Part shown: one piece after another, positions 23,181 to 31,800 of the stretch
Layout: the number at the start of each line of letters is the position of its first letter
Numbering within the stretch: position 1 is the first letter of the stretch
Assembly (NCBI RefSeq): GCF_900091525.1
Contig: NZ_FMCU01000015.1
Location: forward strand, 1-64,000
Reading direction: 5' to 3'
Source: Micromonospora matsumotoense
GTDB taxonomy: Bacteria; Actinomycetota; Actinomycetes; Mycobacteriales; Micromonosporaceae
Length of the DNA stretch: 64,000 nt
Translations under genes and position numbers: made by a program
Notes under the pieces: generated by a model
Database searches by the model: none
What the model was told of the DNA's origin: nothing
Seen by the model: the letters and a program-made list of their open reading frames with translations, nothing else

Positions 23181-25604
23181 ATGCTCAAGCGGCACCGTGA
23201 GCGGCTCACCCAGGTCGGACTCGTGGTCGGCGTGCTGACGACGGTGCTGGTGACCACGTTCGGAATCGGCTACCGGTCCTCGGAGGCGGTGCTCGGCGAC
23301 GCCAGCACCTACGTCCAGAAGGGCCAGACCGTCGTTCGGGTCAACGCCGAGAGCGGCGAGGCCGATGCCCGGTCCGCCCGCGCCCTGGCCACCGGCCGGC
23401 AGCGGCTGGAGGTGGTCCAGGTCGGTCCGGAGCGGGTGTACGTGGTCAACAACGAAACCGGTGAAACCTGGCGGATGCCGACCGACGACATGCGGCCGAC
23501 CCGGGTCGACCAAGCGCCCGGTGCCGGCACGACTCCGTCGGCCGGCACCTCCGGCCGGCCCGCCACGGGCACCGGCGACCAGCCGTCCAGCCCGCCGTCA
23601 CCCGCCCCGGGCAGGCGGACGGCGGCGGACGGCCGGGAGGGCACCCGCCAGCTCGTCACCGGTGGCGGGCGGGCCTATCTGCTGAACCCGGTCGACGGCA
23701 CGCTGGCCCTGCTCGACGGCGACAACTCCCGGCCAGTGAGGCTGCCGGCCCGGGTCGACGACGCCGTCGTCGACAGCCACGGGACGGCCTGGGCGCTTTC
23801 CCGGATCGCCGGCAGGCTCTACCGGATCGACGGTGCCGGGATACGGGACGAGTCGGTCGTGTCGACGCCGGAGGGTGCCGTCCGGCTCACCCTCGCCGGT
23901 GACCGGCCGGTCGTCTACCAGGCCGTCCGGGGCACCGGCGGCTCGGCCCGGATCATCGGTGACGGCTCGCGGGGCGATCGCACGGTGGACCTAGACAGGA
24001 GCGTCGACGCCGGTGCGGTCCGGGTCGCCGAGCCGGGTGCCCCGGTCCCGGTGCTGGTGACCCTGCACCAACCCGATGACACCGTGTCGGTGATCGACTT
24101 CAGGACCGGGACGCAGCACGAGGCCAGACTCTCCGGACGGCAGGGCATCCGGGACTACGGTCGGCCCGTGGTGACCGGGGACCGGATTTACGTACCGGAC
24201 CACCGTCAGCGCCAGGTAATCGTCCTGGAGTTGGGCACGCTGCGGCAGCGGCGTGCGGTGCAGGTCCCCGGCACCGGTCGGTTCGAGGTGACCTACCGCG
24301 ACGGGCGGGTCTGGGTCAACGACCCGTACGCCCGACGGATGCTGGTCTTCGACCGGGACGAACTACGCGAAGTGGATAAGGGACGGGGTGACGGTGTGAC
24401 CGACGACCCGGTACCGACCATGCCGCGCACCACCGCGCCGCGGACCACCCAGCCGACTGTCCGCCCGAGCACGTCAACCGCGCCGCCCCCGCGGACCACG
24501 AGCCCTCGGCCGACCCGGTCGACCAGTCCTCGTCCCCGGCCGGCGCGCACGCCGCAGCTGGTCGAGGTACCGCAGGTGGCCGGCAAGGATCAGGCCACCG
24601 CCTGCGCCGACCTGACCGCGGCGGACCTGCGGTGCGTGCCGACCACCCGCAGCGACCCCGGATGTGAAACCGGTCGGGCGCTGGCCTCGGTGCCCGAGTC
24701 CGGTTCCCGGGTGCACCCCAGGACCCAGGTGACCGTCTTCGTCTGCGGCCCGACGGTGGTGCCGCCCGTCCTCGGCAGCTTCGTCGACCAGGCGTGTCAG
24801 GCGATCCAGAATGCCGGGCTGACCTGTACGCCGGTCGAGGGCGGGATCGCCGCGACGCCGGCGGAGATGGGCAAGGTGATCGGACAGAGTCCCGAGGCGT
24901 CCAGCCAGGTCGCCAACCGGACGCAGGTCACGGTGACCTATCTCGGCAAGGACCGGGTCACCGTGCCGGACGTGAACGGGCTGGCGTCGGCGGCGGCGTG
25001 CGAGCGGTTGACGTCGCTCGGCTTCGGCTGTGCGCCCAACCCGGAGGAGGTAACCTGGGACGTGGACGTGGTGAAGAGCCAGGATCCACCCGCCGGTACG
25101 GCCGCGGCCGTCCCCGGAACCCAGGTGAAGATCAACTATCAGGACACCGCCGCCGTGCACCTGCAGCGGTTCAAGGTCAGCGGCCAGGACGCCCGGATGC
25201 TGTCGCTCGACCCGAACCCGCAGGCCGGTTTCGAGCAGCAGCCGGCGATCGGTGGGGCCTACCCGCCGGACGCCCAGGCGCCCGGCCTCGTTGACGTCTA
25301 CGGCTTCGTCTGCCGGAACAACTGCGGCGGCGGTACCCGGGACATCAGCTACTACTACTCCCAGGACCCTAACCCGCCCACCTCGCGGTACGAGAGCATG
25401 GGCCGGATCTTCCGGTGCTTCGGCAGCCCGGTACCGGGCACGGCCCTGCTGAACGGCATGTACAGCAACGCGCGACGGGCCTGGGGCTTCGCCCCGGTAG
25501 GCAGTTTCGAGCATGACTCGCACACGCAGAACGGTTACACCGACCAGACCACGAATATCTGCTACATCTGGTTCAAGGTGCCGCCTTTCCGGCCGAACGG
25601 GTAA
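23181..25604 (+). CDS. Membrane-anchored PASTA-domain protein with beta-propeller-like region
   Basis: 807 aa from the ATG at 23181, five bases after GGAGG. One N-terminal membrane helix (VGLVVGVLTTVLVTTFGIGY) puts the rest outside the cell. Residues ~50-400 are repeated beta strands (YLLNPVDGTLALLDGD, VVTGDRIYVPDHRQRQVIVL) like a propeller. A Pro/Thr-rich stalk (~405-455) precedes three PASTA-like repeats (VPQVAGKDQATACADLTAAD, PVLGSFVDQACQAIQNAGLT, VPDVNGLASAAACERLTSLG), each with paired Cys, and a ~150-aa C-terminal domain. PASTA repeats bind peptidoglycan; a wall-anchoring or sensing role for the secretion locus is likely. Divergent from the FHA gene, 120 bases apart. Confidence 0.8.
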   Translation: MLKRHRERLTQVGLVVGVLTTVLVTTFGIGYRSSEAVLGDASTYVQKGQTVVRVNAESGEADARSARALATGRQRLEVVQVGPERVYVVNNETGETWRMPTDDMRPTRVDQAPGAGTTPSAGTSGRPATGTGDQPSSPPSPAPGRRTAADGREGTRQLVTGGGRAYLLNPVDGTLALLDGDNSRPVRLPARVDDAVVDSHGTAWALSRIAGRLYRIDGAGIRDESVVSTPEGAVRLTLAGDRPVVYQAVRGTGGSARIIGDGSRGDRTVDLDRSVDAGAVRVAEPGAPVPVLVTLHQPDDTVSVIDFRTGTQHEARLSGRQGIRDYGRPVVTGDRIYVPDHRQRQVIVLELGTLRQRRAVQVPGTGRFEVTYRDGRVWVNDPYARRMLVFDRDELREVDKGRGDGVTDDPVPTMPRTTAPRTTQPTVRPSTSTAPPPRTTSPRPTRSTSPRPRPARTPQLVEVPQVAGKDQATACADLTAADLRCVPTTRSDPGCETGRALASVPESGSRVHPRTQVTVFVCGPTVVPPVLGSFVDQACQAIQNAGLTCTPVEGGIAATPAEMGKVIGQSPEASSQVANRTQVTVTYLGKDRVTVPDVNGLASAAACERLTSLGFGCAPNPEEVTWDVDVVKSQDPPAGTAAAVPGTQVKINYQDTAAVHLQRFKVSGQDARMLSLDPNPQAGFEQQPAIGGAYPPDAQAPGLVDVYGFVCRNNCGGGTRDISYYYSQDPNPPTSRYESMGRIFRCFGSPVPGTALLNGMYSNARRAWGFAPVGSFEHDSHTQNGYTDQTTNICYIWFKVPPFRPNG

Positions 25605-25779
25605 CTCGGGGCCCTCGACATCGTCTACCGAGCACTCCTCGCCGGTGCCACAGCCGCATCAACGTGGCAGCTTGACAGAGAGCAAGCGGACGCGATTCGG
25701 CACCGCCCCCGGGTTGGTGCCGTCGGCACGGGTTTGCCGCCCTGCCCGGCCTCGGCGACGAAGTCGGCGAGCGTCACAA

Positions 25780-26290
25780 AGCGGAGCGGATCCGGATGCG
25801 GCCGGGCGCACTCGCGCGGCCGGGGGTCCCGGGTGCCGCGCGACTCGAGCGCGATGGTGGCCAGCAGCCGGGCCCGGGCCGGACCGGGGCCGTCCGGAGT
25901 GAGGACCGCCAGGGCGCGTTCCGCAGCGGCGACGATGCCGGCCGCCTGCTCGGGGTTGTCGGCGCGGGGCCAGAGCGCCGGTACGTCGTAGGCACCGATC
26001 ACCCGCGCGGTCAGCTCCAGGTCGCCGAACTGCTCGGCGGCGGTGACCGCCACGGCCCGCTGCTCTTGAGCCACCTCCAGCCCACCAGCACCGGTGACCG
26101 CAAGGTTGCGCAGCAGGCCGACAGCGGACTCCAGCCGCACCCGGGCTCCGCCGACCAGCACCCGGTAGTAGGCGGAAGCGGCCCGCATCAACACCTCGCC
26201 CGCCGGGTCTGACCGGCCGGGGCCGTCCAGACGCGGATCGTGCCGCAGGATATCGATCTCCAGCAAAGCCCGTCGACGGCGCTCACCACG
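25780..26290 (-). pseudogene. Remnant of a SARP/AfsR-type regulator TPR region
   Basis: Within a longer open frame (25625-26380), the part reading VGLLRNLAVTGAGGLEVAQE, AAEQFGDLELTARVIGAYDV and RARLLATIALESRG matches the helical repeat region of AfsR/SARP-family transcriptional regulators. No DNA-binding domain precedes it. After GTRDPRPREC the sequence stops resembling the family, suggesting a frameshift. I read it as a decayed fragment without function. Confidence 0.5.
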
Positions 26291-26369
26291 ACGCCACGGC
26301 TTTCTCAGACGAGACTGTGCTACCCGGCAGCCGGGATCGACCGTGGCAACGATGCTCGCCAGAGCCGCG

Positions 26370-26590
26370 CCTGAGAGCACCCTCCAACGACGTGCGGATC
26401 TTCGCGTGCGACAGCAACAACGCGGCGCTGGCTCGCACCGCCTCCCTGGCCATCTTCCTGAACACGTGGATGGAGGTCTCGGCGGTGGTGACCGGGCTGG
26501 CGTCGCCCATACCGAGCTGAATCACTATCAGGTCCACCCCCGCAGCCAATGCCAGAGCCGCGCCGCCACGTGCCTGGTTGCAGATCGCGT
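26370..26590 (-). pseudogene. Dead integrase C-terminus
   Basis: The minus frame reads ARGGAALALAAGVDLIVIQL, GMGDASPVTTAETSIHVF and RKMAREAVRASAALLLSHAK. These align with the last ~75 residues of the integrase at 28348 (RHGAAGIASAAGVDLKQIQE, GHHTPLTTIETYICVF). The nucleophilic Tyr of ETYICVF is Ser here (ETSIHVF) and the HDLRH box is lost, so it cannot recombine. It marks an earlier integration or deletion at this spot. Confidence 0.7.
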
Positions 26591-26809
26591 CCATGGGCTC
26601 GCTGAACGGTCCTCGTGCGCAGCTTGCCGGTGCGTCCCCTGGCCGGTCTTGGGACCCAAGGTCGAATCCCGACTCACGAACTGAATTGAAGGCTCTTGCG
26701 AGCGTCGACCGGCTCGTAGTCGATGGAAATCGTGAACCAGTACGAAAACCGATTTTCACCCAATCTCCCTGGGTGAGGGTGTGACCACCACCGACAAAAG
26801 GAGAAAGCG

Positions 26810-28255
26810 ATGAAGAGCCACGGTGCTGTCGTGAAGCGGTGCGGCTGCCTGGACCCGGTCACCAGGCGGACGTTGGGCAAGAGCTGCCCGAGCTTGCCGG
26901 AGTTCGATCATGGAAGTTGGTACTTCCACTGCTCCACCAGGAACCTGCTCGGACAGGCCGAGCGGGTACGCCGGGGCGGGTATACGTCGGAGGCGGCCGC
27001 GCGGAAGGCCCGCGATGAGCTCCTGATCCTGTCTCGCGAGCAGCAGGCCGGCCGGTCGTGGACGGTCACGCGGTGGTTGCGGTACTGGCTGTCGGCCAGG
27101 ACCCGGATCCGGCCGACGACCAGGATGCACTACACGCGCGACGTGGAGCGTTTCCTCGTCCCCCACATCGGGCACCTGATCCTCGGTGAGCTGACCTCCC
27201 GGCAGCTCAATGCGGCGTTCACGCAGATCGCCGCCACCCGCAACCGGTCCGGCCAGCCACAGACGCCCTGCACGCTGCAGCACATCCACACCACGCTGCG
27301 CGCCGCGCTCAACGCCGCCATCCGGGAGGGCCTCATCGTCGACAACCCCGCCCGGCGGGTGGAGCTACCCGTCCAGGAGCGTCCCCTGGCGCGGCTGTGG
27401 ACCGAGAACAGGGTCGCCGAGTGGGAAGCCACCGGCGAGCGGCCGTCCGTCGCTGTCTGGACACCAGTCCAGCTCGCCGCGTTCCTCGACTACGTCCGCG
27501 ACGACAACCTGTTCGCCCTGTGGTGGCTGATCGCCCTACGCGGCCTACGCCGCGGCGAAGCCGCCGGCCTGCGCTGGACCGAAATCGACCTCCAAGCCCG
27601 CCAACTGTCCGTCGTACGGCAACGCACCACCGCCGGCTACGACGTCCACGAAGGCCCACCCAAGTCCGCGACCAGCCGCCGCACGATCGCCCTCGACCGG
27701 CACACCGCACGGATACTGCGCCGGCACGCCGAACGGCAACGCCACCACCGCACCCGCCGAACCGGCTGCGGGAAGGTCTGCCACGACAGCGGCTACGTCT
27801 TCACCAGCCCCGACGGACTACCCGTGCACCCCGGCTACCTCACCCAACGCCTGCGCCTCCTGGTCGACCGGGCCGGACTACCCCCGATCCGGCTGCACGA
27901 CCTCCGCCACGGCGCCGCCACCCTCGCCCACACCGCCGGCGCCGACCTCAAGACCATCCAACACCAACTCGGCCACGCCACGATCCGGATCACCGCCGAC
28001 ACCTACACCACCAGCCTCCCCGCCACCCAACACAAAGCCGCCGAAGCAACCGCCCGCCTCCTCCTCAACGCCGGCACACCCGGCGCCGAGATGCGACCAC
28101 CCGCCCGGCATAGCGATCACGGGAAGCGACGCCCGCCAACAACCGCGACGACGGAGCCGATCTCCGAGCGAAACCAGCAGATGCCGCCAAGAGCCGAAGA
28201 CAACGCCACCATGCAGCCGGAGCCCGACGGCCGCCGAACACCCGGAACTCGCTGA
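26810..28255 (+). CDS. Tyrosine recombinase / integrase 1
   Basis: 481 aa from an ATG preceded by GGAGAAAGCG. A Cys-containing N-terminal arm-binding-like region (~1-60) is followed by the SAM-like core-binding domain (~85-180; LRYWLSARTRIRPTTRMHY) and the catalytic domain (~210-420). Catalytic residues are visible: Arg in LRGLRRGEAAGLRW, Lys in GPPKSATSRR, His-x-x-Arg in LHDLRHGAATLAH, His in LGHATIRITADTY and the Tyr that follows. The ~55-residue tail is low-complexity. It converges on integrase 2 with a hairpin between them. Phage or integrative-element origin is likely; no excisionase is seen beside it. Confidence 0.88.
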   Translation: MKSHGAVVKRCGCLDPVTRRTLGKSCPSLPEFDHGSWYFHCSTRNLLGQAERVRRGGYTSEAAARKARDELLILSREQQAGRSWTVTRWLRYWLSARTRIRPTTRMHYTRDVERFLVPHIGHLILGELTSRQLNAAFTQIAATRNRSGQPQTPCTLQHIHTTLRAALNAAIREGLIVDNPARRVELPVQERPLARLWTENRVAEWEATGERPSVAVWTPVQLAAFLDYVRDDNLFALWWLIALRGLRRGEAAGLRWTEIDLQARQLSVVRQRTTAGYDVHEGPPKSATSRRTIALDRHTARILRRHAERQRHHRTRRTGCGKVCHDSGYVFTSPDGLPVHPGYLTQRLRLLVDRAGLPPIRLHDLRHGAATLAHTAGADLKTIQHQLGHATIRITADTYTTSLPATQHKAAEATARLLLNAGTPGAEMRPPARHSDHGKRRPPTTATTEPISERNQQMPPRAEDNATMQPEPDGRRTPGTR

Positions 28256-28274
28256 TCACCCCTCGCTCGCCGGA

Positions 28275-28321
28275 CGGCCTGCCCTGGGACAGGAACGCTT
28301 CTCCTGCTCCCAGGCAGGCCG
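28275..28321. terminator. Hairpin between the convergent integrases
   Basis: CGGCCTGCCCTGGGA (28275-28289) pairs with TCCCAGGCAGGCCG (28308-28321) with one bulge. It lies between the stops at 28255 (+) and 28348 (-) and could end both transcripts. Confidence 0.55.
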
Positions 28322-28347
28322 CTATCCGAAGCGCCCCGCCTCGAAGA

Positions 28348-29640
28348 TCAGGCTTGGTAGGCCCCCGCCAGGGACGCCCTGACCCGCACATGCTGCAGGA
28401 GCAACTCGGCCGACGCCCGTACCGCCTTCTTGGCCATCTGCTGGAACACGCAGATGTAGGTCTCGATGGTCGTCAACGGAGTGTGGTGGCCCATGTCCTC
28501 CTGGATCTGCTTCAGGTCCACCCCGGCCGCCGAGGCGATCCCCGCAGCGCCGTGCCGCAAGTCGTGCAGCCGCACCGGCGGCAGATCCACATCCTTGACC
28601 AGCTTCGCGAAACGGCGGGTCAGCCAGTCCGGACGCACCGGCCGCCCATCATCGTGCACGAACACCCGCTGTTTCGGATCGACCCGACCGAACCGCCGAC
28701 GTTGCCGATGCCACAGATCCGTCAGCAGCCGCACACTGAACTCGTCCAACGCCAAGGTCCGCACCCCGGCCGCCGACTTCGGCGGACCCAACCGCTCCAC
28801 CCCACGCACCACGACCACCTGCTCCCGGATGGCCAACTCACCATCGGTCAGGTTGATGTCCTCCCACCGCAACCCGGCGATCTCACCCCGACGCGGCCCC
28901 CGCAACGCCACCAGCCACCACAACACGAACAACGGATCACCCTGCACAGACTCCAGGAACCGGCCGACCTGATGCAGCCCCCACACCGCCACCCGAGGCC
29001 GCACCCCCGTGTCGTTCCACGCCTTCTCCCGCTCCGCGTCCCACACCACCGCCCGGGGGCGTGCCCCGTTCGGCAGCCGCAGCCCCCGGCCGGGATTCCG
29101 GTCGATCACCCCCTGCCGCCGCGCCGCCGACAACGCGCTGCGCAGCACCGCACGAATACCGTTCAGCGTGCCCGGAGAAATCAGCCGTCCACCTCGGACA
29201 TGGCGGTGCGAGATCCGGTCCATCGCCCGCTGGGCATCCCGGGTACGCAACCCCCGCATCCGGACGTGACCCAACTGCGGGATGAGGTAGTCGTTCACCA
29301 GGCCGCGGTAGTTGACCATGGTCGAGGGACGCAGCCGCCCCTCGTTCTCCGACAACCAGAACTCCAGCCAACGCCTCAGCGTCCACATCCCCGCCGCCTC
29401 GCGCCCCGGCACCTGCCGCAGCGACCAGCAGGCCCGCTCGGCCTCTGCCCGGCTGGCGAAACCGCCGCGACGCACCCGGACACGCCGGTCGTCAGCACCG
29501 GTCAACTGCACCGCGAAGTACCAACGGCCGTGGTCGACCTCGGCCAGACGATCGCAGCGCACACCCAACTGGCGACCGGTCTGCTCGCACCGACAGCCGC
29601 ACCGCCGGTACACCAGGCCCGCCTCGTTAGCCCTAGCCAC
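28348..29640 (-). CDS. Tyrosine recombinase / integrase 2
   Basis: 430 aa from a GTG at 29640. Layout as in integrase 1: a Cys-rich N-terminus (RRCGCRCEQTG) that may bind zinc or arm sites, a core-binding domain (FWLSENEGRLRPSTMVNYRG) and a catalytic domain with Arg in LRGPRRGEIAGLRW, Lys in LGPPKSAAGVR, His-x-x-Arg in LHDLRHGAAGIAS, His in GHHTPLTTIETY and the nucleophilic Tyr. It reads away from a tRNA-Arg 3' fragment 250 bases upstream, the normal placement of an integrase beside its attachment site. Confidence 0.9.
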   Translation of the reverse strand: MARANEAGLVYRRCGCRCEQTGRQLGVRCDRLAEVDHGRWYFAVQLTGADDRRVRVRRGGFASRAEAERACWSLRQVPGREAAGMWTLRRWLEFWLSENEGRLRPSTMVNYRGLVNDYLIPQLGHVRMRGLRTRDAQRAMDRISHRHVRGGRLISPGTLNGIRAVLRSALSAARRQGVIDRNPGRGLRLPNGARPRAVVWDAEREKAWNDTGVRPRVAVWGLHQVGRFLESVQGDPLFVLWWLVALRGPRRGEIAGLRWEDINLTDGELAIREQVVVVRGVERLGPPKSAAGVRTLALDEFSVRLLTDLWHRQRRRFGRVDPKQRVFVHDDGRPVRPDWLTRRFAKLVKDVDLPPVRLHDLRHGAAGIASAAGVDLKQIQEDMGHHTPLTTIETYICVFQQMAKKAVRASAELLLQHVRVRASLAGAYQA

Positions 29641-29803
29641 TCATCCCCCACGACACCCGGACAGGCTAGACAGCAGGCACGCCATGATCATCAACCGAGT
29701 GGATCATGGCGCTCAGACGAAGAGGCGGATCCGCATCATCCGTCCGCGAATCCGCTGCACATCAACCCGAAAGCCCAGATCAACGCGGCCCCACCAGGCC
29801 CGG

Positions 29804-29831
29804 CATGTGGGTCACAGACGTGACCCACATG
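29804..29831. promoter_or_regulatory. Perfect palindrome with TGTGGGT motifs beside the attachment region
   Basis: CATGTGGGTCAC and its exact complement flank a 4-base centre. The heptamer TGTGGGT also occurs (complement) just downstream at 29834-29840 and again at 29937-29943 on the far side of the tRNA fragment. Four copies around a candidate att core fit integrase arm-type binding sites; alternatively it is an operator for the integrase gene that starts at 29640. Confidence 0.5.
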
Positions 29832-29888
29832 CGACCCACAACGACCCGAAAGCCAACGGCAACCATGAATATTGCCTGGTAGAACTTG

Positions 29889-29930
29889 TGCGCCCGAAGG
29901 GACTCGAACCCCTAACCTTCTGATCCGTAG
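29889..29930 (-). other. 3' half of tRNA-Arg(ACG), probable att site
   Basis: Read on the minus strand, the segment runs from the anticodon loop (CTACGGA, anticodon ACG) through AAGGTT and the T-arm (GGTTCGAGT) to the acceptor end CGGGCGCA. The matching 5' half (GCGCCCG.. and D-arm) is not present to the right, so this is not a working tRNA. Homology starting in the anticodon loop and ending at the 3' end is the standard core left by tyrosine recombinases that use tRNA genes. Confidence 0.7.
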
Positions 29931-30297
29931 GCAGCCATGTGGGTAGAGTCATCCGTATAGCACTCTATCAAAGTTGGTCCAATTGTCTAACCCTAGATCC
30001 TGGTGAGTCCAGCCGGATAACCGCAGTTCCACGCCCCCTGCCAGACCATGAGCCGCGCAGCACTACCTCCCGCGATCGGGGCAAGGGCCCAGCTTCCGCA
30101 GCGGTCCGAGGGGGTCCATGCCAGTTCCCCGACGTCCGAGCACCCATGGAGCACCCAGGAAGGTCAGGCCGGCTGGTCAACATCGCGCTCCACGACACCA
30201 TGCGTGCCGCGACACGGCTGGCCAGCAAAGCCGGATTCCGGTAGTTGTCCTGACTTCCCAGCCTGTCTTCGCTACGTCGCCATACGCGGCGTCGCCC
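29931..30297. other. Intergenic stretch without a supportable gene
   Basis: Between the tRNA fragment and the broken HEPN copy. Short open frames exist on both strands but none has convincing composition or a ribosome site. The GC content around 29940-30000 is lower than the surroundings. Confidence 0.5.
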
Positions 30298-30745
30298 CTA
30301 CGACGTCAGCCCGTACGGGGGTGCGGGAGGATTCGCACTCATCCCAGTACGTGGTGGGACCTGCCGCTCTGGGATCAGAACGTTCTCGCCGGTGACTTCG
30401 AACGCGGTGATCGTGGCAAGGTCCTGCACCGCCTGCACGAAGCCCTCGACCCACATCAGGGTGATCGACGTCTTGCCGTCCTTGCGGTCATGCAGCGTCC
30501 CGGACGCGTTCGGTGCGGTCCGTGGGTCGTCGCCGTACGCGAGCCGGTTCCGGACCGCTTTGGCATCGCGTAGGTAGTGGCCAGAGCCTGCGCCTCGATG
30601 GTCGTCCACAACCAGCACCCACCGCGCCCCGGCTCGGGCTGCGCACGAACCCGGGCCCGCCACTGGCAGGTCACGTTGGAGGTGCCGAGGTGCTGGCTGA
30701 ACCGTTGCTGTATCCGTTCCATGGTCGCCGGACGGGGTCGCCTGT
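30298..30745 (-). pseudogene. Broken paralogue of the HEPN gene at 3447
   Basis: Two overlapping minus frames together match residues ~115-258 of the HEPN protein: PATMERIQQRFSQHLGTSNV through WLWTTIEAQ in one, YLRDAKAVRNRLAYGDDP to VPPRTGMSANPPAPP in the other. They are separated by a one-base deletion after GAGGCGCAG. The catalytic His of RNRLAHG is Tyr here. The N-terminal half is missing, cut near 30745. It is non-functional and shows that a HEPN-bearing segment was duplicated across 26 kb. Confidence 0.8.
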
Positions 30746-30855
30746 CTTGCCTCGGCCACCGGCACGGTACGCCGAGCCTGGCTGTCGAAGTGGCCTCTCG
30801 TCGGATTTGCGTCGGCATCTTCCTGGGGCCGAGCTGATACGCCAGAATATCGGGG

Positions 30856-31800
30856 ATGAGAGCCGCCCGGACCAATGTGCTCTTCGTGCACGGCGTCGGA
30901 CCACCGCGCCGGGTCGACGATGAGCTGAGACAGTGGCTTACGGCACTGGCCGACGGAGCCCGGTCCGCCGGGCACTCCGCCTTCTCCGACGACCTTCTGC
31001 GGGGCAAGGTACGGACTTCGTTCGCCCACTATGGCGACCTCTTCCTTCCAGCGCAGGCCCAGGGCAGCGGCTTTGAACTCGATGAGGACGAGGCGAACCT
31101 GCTCACAGCGCTGCTAACCGAACTGATCGACGAGCATTTGGCCGTGACTGACGACCTAGAGCGCCGGCAAGTGCTGGAGAACGCCCGGAGTCAACTTGTC
31201 GCAGTCGGTGCCGAGCAAGGCATCCTTGCCCCGATCCGACGAGCGATCAACGCGGTTACCACGCTACTCGCCTACAGACCGTTGAGTCGGTCTGGACAAT
31301 GGCTCGGCGGAAAACTACTGGTAGGAGCGCTGGCCCAAGTTGTCCGATACCTTGCTCGAGGGGAGCAGGACGAGCGGGGCCAAACCCTTGATGTACGCGT
31401 CAGACAGCGAGTACATGACCACCTGAGCGAGCGGTCTATCGTGATTGCGCACTCGCTCGGCTCCGTGGTGGGATGGGAAACCTTGCACGAACACCAAGGT
31501 GAGGTTCCGCTTCTGGTCACGCTCGGCTCGCCGCTAGCCATGCGTTCAGTGGTCTTGCCGCGTCTGGCACCGCAACCGCCGGCGACGCCGCCTTCGGTGC
31601 ACAAGTGGATCAATTTGTGGGACCGAGACGATATTATCGTCGCTCGGGCGAAGCTAGAAAACGACATGCGGCCTAACCATCTCGGAGTTATCCCGGAAAG
31701 CAGTCGCATTGACTCTGACGGACTGTGGGTACACACTGCAACAAAATATCTTCGCAAACCCGACTTGGCGGGGCCGGTCGCGGAAGCAGTTATGGCATGA
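30856..31800 (+). CDS. Alpha/beta-hydrolase (lipase-like) putative effector
   Basis: 314 aa. The N-terminus NVLFVHGVGPPRR is the oxyanion-loop strand of alpha/beta hydrolases, and IVIAHSLGSVVGWETL at ~195-210 is the nucleophile elbow, with Ala in place of the first Gly (AHSLG). A late His (DGLWVHTATKYLR) could complete the triad. No signal peptide, so it acts in the cytosol. Its stop overlaps the VMAP start (ATGA). As first gene of a four-gene overlapping operon it probably supplies a lipid- or ester-cleaving effector activity. Fold is clear; substrate unknown. Confidence 0.7.
   Translation: MRAARTNVLFVHGVGPPRRVDDELRQWLTALADGARSAGHSAFSDDLLRGKVRTSFAHYGDLFLPAQAQGSGFELDEDEANLLTALLTELIDEHLAVTDDLERRQVLENARSQLVAVGAEQGILAPIRRAINAVTTLLAYRPLSRSGQWLGGKLLVGALAQVVRYLARGEQDERGQTLDVRVRQRVHDHLSERSIVIAHSLGSVVGWETLHEHQGEVPLLVTLGSPLAMRSVVLPRLAPQPPATPPSVHKWINLWDRDDIIVARAKLENDMRPNHLGVIPESSRIDSDGLWVHTATKYLRKPDLAGPVAEAVMA

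Noticed and set aside
29889..29966. A complete tRNA-Arg gene
   Set aside because: The D-arm and 5' acceptor strand complementary to CGGGCGC are missing; only the part from the anticodon loop to the 3' end is present.
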